From an uncultured Amylibacter sp. (GTDB lineage Bacteria; Pseudomonadota; Alphaproteobacteria; Rhodobacterales; Rhodobacteraceae): a stretch of DNA of 7,550 nucleotides. Below the pieces are notes generated by a model, which saw nothing but the letters and a program-made list of their open reading frames with translations, had not been told where the DNA came from and did not search any database. Location of the stretch: positions 1-7,550 of the forward strand of contig CALLAV010000097.1 in NCBI GenBank assembly GCA_938001995.1. Reading direction: 5' to 3'. Positions within the stretch are counted from its first letter, which is position 1, and each line of letters begins with the position of its first letter. Shown here in pieces: positions 5,564 through 7,550 of the stretch. The translations under genes and the position numbers were made by a program.

Positions 5564-6736
5564 TTAACCCTCGTTTAGAGGCTTCTGCATTGACGCCGCC
5601 ACCGCGCCGAGCAGCAAAATGACCCCTGCCGCCAGCAACCCATATCCGATATTCCCGAATGCGTCCCCGATCATACCCGCGGCAATCGGCCCAATGCACT
5701 GCCCCACCGCAAAGATCACCGTATAAATCCCCATCAACCGACCCCAAGTATCGGGCGGATTGTTCTGGCGAATAAAACTGGTCACAGATGTGGGCGGCAT
5801 AAACACAGACAGCCCAAACAGAACCGAACTCGCCAACAGCCCCAGCATTGTTGGAAACACCACTGGCAACACGCTTCCCACAGCGACACAGGCCAGCGTC
5901 ACGGCCATGGGTAGGCCGCTGCGATAGCGCCCAATCATCCCGCGCCACACAAAACTCGACGCAATAGTGCCAATCCCAACAATCGACCAGATGAGGCTGA
6001 CGGTCCAGGCTCCCGCCCCCAAGGTTTTCAAAAACGCGCTCAGAAATGTCAGATACACAATGTAACCCACCGCAAAGCTGAAATAAGCCACCATAGACCC
6101 CCACATCGGGCCGAGCCGTTGCGGCGGCGCATCTTCGGCTTGCCGTACGGGCGAACGCAACTGCCGCGCAGACCACAGACCAATGGGCAGCATCAAAATG
6201 CTCGCCCCGCCAAGCGCCAGCCACGCCATTGGCCAAGCTACGGCCCCTTGGGCTGCAAAGAAATGCGGGAAAGACAATGCCGACAAAACCATGCCAAGCC
6301 CCCCGCCCCCAAACGCTAGTGCAATCGCCATCGCGTTTTTCTTCTGATCGGCCCCATAAAGATTGCTCGCCAGCGCCCCAACCGCGATAAAAACAGGTGC
6401 CGCAAACGCCCCACTGCCAAACCGCCATGCCGACATCCACCAAAAATCCCGCGTCAGCCCACTTGCGATCAACGTCAGCGTAGTCAGCACGATCCCCCAA
6501 GCGTAAAGCCGCTCTTGTGCAAACCGCGACACCAGGCCAACCGTCGCTACTGCGCCGACCAAATAGCCAATGGCATTCACCGTGCTCAGCCAGCCCGCTT
6601 GGGAATAACTCCAGCCCAAATCCGCCTGCATATAGGGCAGAATCAAGCCATAAGCGAACCGTCCAAACCCACTGCTGATACAGGCCCCAAAGGCCAGTCC
6701 CAGCAGGATCAGCAGGCGTTTACGATCCTCGCTCAA
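5564..6736 (-). CDS. MFS transporter of the YbfB/YjiJ type (MFS_4), TTG start
   Basis: A 390-aa inner-membrane transporter with about 12 hydrophobic helices, near the family's usual length. The N-terminus contains SSGFGRFAYGLILPYMQADLGW, the signature opening of the YbfB/YjiJ family, and repeated small-residue helices such as AFGGGGLGMVLSAL. The start must be TTG at 6736: the in-frame codon two upstream is the stop of the preceding gene, the next in-frame ATG (residue 36) would remove helix 1, and AGGGG sits six bases before TTG. The central cytoplasmic loop (about 192-206, RSPVRQAEDAPPQRL) divides the halves. The gap to the upstream TIGR03084 gene is only three bases, so they form an operon. 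Substrate unknown; family members are usually drug/metabolite exporters by homology only. Confidence 0.92.
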   Translation of the reverse strand: MSEDRKRLLILLGLAFGACISSGFGRFAYGLILPYMQADLGWSYSQAGWLSTVNAIGYLVGAVATVGLVSRFAQERLYAWGIVLTTLTLIASGLTRDFWWMSAWRFGSGAFAAPVFIAVGALASNLYGADQKKNAMAIALAFGGGGLGMVLSALSFPHFFAAQGAVAWPMAWLALGGASILMLPIGLWSARQLRSPVRQAEDAPPQRLGPMWGSMVAYFSFAVGYIVYLTFLSAFLKTLGAGAWTVSLIWSIVGIGTIASSFVWRGMIGRYRSGLPMAVTLACVAVGSVLPVVFPTMLGLLASSVLFGLSVFMPPTSVTSFIRQNNPPDTWGRLMGIYTVIFAVGQCIGPIAAGMIGDAFGNIGYGLLAAGVILLLGAVAASMQKPLNEG

Positions 6737-6739
6737 CGC

Positions 6740-7534
6740 TTACCCCTGCACAAACCGCGAACCCGCCGCAGGCGGTGGCGAGACCCCACCTGCAAAACAC
6801 TGCGCAATATCCATCCAGCCTCGCGCACCCTCGCGCAAACACTCCAGATCTGTATCCGTCCAATGCCGCGTCTGTGTCACCGTTTGCGCGAACCCGAGCG
6901 CCGAGCCGACCACACGATCATCGCTTTCTTCGCCAAACGTCCAAACCGCCCCACTTGGCGCGGTCAGCTCCACAAACGGCATGGCACTTGGCACGTCCAA
7001 CCCGCGCACCGTATAGGCCCAGCCAAAGGTATTTACCCCCAGCACAACAATGTTCTTTATCCGATCCGCCTCAGCCCGTTTCACACCCAGCAGATCAAAC
7101 ACTTCATGCCCGTGCGCCCAGGTTTCCATCTGCCGCGCCGTAATGCTGGACCGCGCCGACATGCTCGGCCCCGCCCAAGCCAGCCGCGCTCTTGGATCGG
7201 CACCAGCAAACCCATCGGCCACTGTTTCGGCCGTTTCACGCCAAGCCTCAAACAATGCCCGCCCCTTCAAATCGCCAATCCAAGGCCGCTGCGCATCAAT
7301 TATCGACCCACCCGCCTGCATCACCTTTGTCATATCCTCAAAAAATGTGTGAAAGGCCGCATCACTTTCCAACGCAAGCGCAGCTGCGTGGTTGAAAATA
7401 TGCAGATGTCCAAGCACATCATCAATCGTCCAGCCTTTGAACTGCGTCGGCGTGAAAAACTCCGCCTCGCTCAACGGCTCCAACACCGCCGCCAAAACGC
7501 GGCTCTCGATCCGAAAATCCTCTGCCTGTTGCAT
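6740..7534 (-). CDS. TIGR03084 family protein, maleylpyruvate-isomerase-like metal-binding domain
   Basis: A 264-aa soluble protein of the DinB-like superfamily. ATG at 7534 follows a GGAGGAG motif. The N-terminal four-helix bundle has GWTIDDVLGHLHIFNHA (34-50) and the second half METWAHGHEVFDLLG (136-150). His43, Glu137 and His141 match in spacing and context the His-Glu-His zinc ligands of mycothiol-dependent maleylpyruvate isomerase, so metal binding is likely. The C-terminal domain (about 165-245) contains the FVELTAPSGAVWTFG segment typical of this family. The reaction is unknown; proteobacteria of this group lack mycothiol, so thiol-dependent isomerisation should not be assumed. It is the first gene of a pair with the MFS transporter, whose promoter must lie to the right of the window. 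Confidence 0.88.
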   Translation of the reverse strand: MQQAEDFRIESRVLAAVLEPLSEAEFFTPTQFKGWTIDDVLGHLHIFNHAAALALESDAAFHTFFEDMTKVMQAGGSIIDAQRPWIGDLKGRALFEAWRETAETVADGFAGADPRARLAWAGPSMSARSSITARQMETWAHGHEVFDLLGVKRAEADRIKNIVVLGVNTFGWAYTVRGLDVPSAMPFVELTAPSGAVWTFGEESDDRVVGSALGFAQTVTQTRHWTDTDLECLREGARGWMDIAQCFAGGVSPPPAAGSRFVQG

Positions 7535-7550
7535 GACATTCTCCTCCTGC

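Noticed and set aside
5554..5571. AGGGT / ACCCT inverted repeat at the end of the MFS gene
   Set aside because: Only five base pairs with an eight-base loop covering the stop codon; too weak to call a terminator.
5544..6500. A 318-codon minus-strand frame within the MFS gene
   Set aside because: It overlaps the clear transporter frame; its product is rich in Trp, Cys and Gly and matches nothing.

Overview
The window looks like chromosomal DNA of an alphaproteobacterium, most likely of the Rhodobacterales (Roseobacter group). The main evidence is a stand-alone F0 ATP synthase operon in the order atpI-atpB-atpE-atpX(b')-atpF with no F1 genes attached, which is typical of this group. Moderate GC content, a DUF1127 small protein and a GcvA-type LysR regulator fit the same lineage. 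No rRNA or tRNA gene, insertion sequence, CRISPR array or prophage signature was seen.

Layout. Positions 1-600 (minus strand) hold an ArsR-family repressor gene that overlaps, by an ATGAGTGA junction, an SRPBCC/AHSA1-type gene running off the left edge. A strong promoter with an 8+8 bp palindrome over its -10 box (623-661) precedes it and abuts the terminator of the atp operon (about 667-697). Positions 723-3285 (minus) are the F0 operon, encoding subunits a, c, b', b and the assembly/ion-transport accessory protein AtpI. Hairpins lie in the atpI-atpB and atpE-atpX gaps, and a candidate promoter lies at 3338-3365. Positions 3286-3635 are a roughly 350 bp non-coding spacer. Positions 3636-4160 (plus) hold an unrecognised, cysteine-free soluble protein of 174 aa with an excellent ribosome binding site. 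Positions 4215-5102 (minus) encode a GcvA-like LysR regulator, divergent from a DUF1127 small protein (5255-5500, plus). Their 152 bp shared spacer is rich in direct and inverted repeats. Positions 5564-7534 (minus) are a two-gene unit: a TIGR03084 / maleylpyruvate-isomerase-like metal-binding protein, then a YbfB/YjiJ-type MFS transporter that starts with TTG three bases after the first gene's stop, in the same frame.

How the genes work together. The F0 genes build the membrane proton channel and stator that couple to an F1 sector encoded elsewhere. ArsR probably autoregulates its own operon with the SRPBCC protein. The LysR protein plausibly acts at the repeats between itself and the DUF1127 gene. 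The MFS and TIGR03084 proteins are probably co-expressed, but their substrate cannot be read from the sequence. Most of the window is ordinary. The least explained parts are the 174-aa protein with its structured upstream spacer, and the repeat-rich LysR/DUF1127 spacer.
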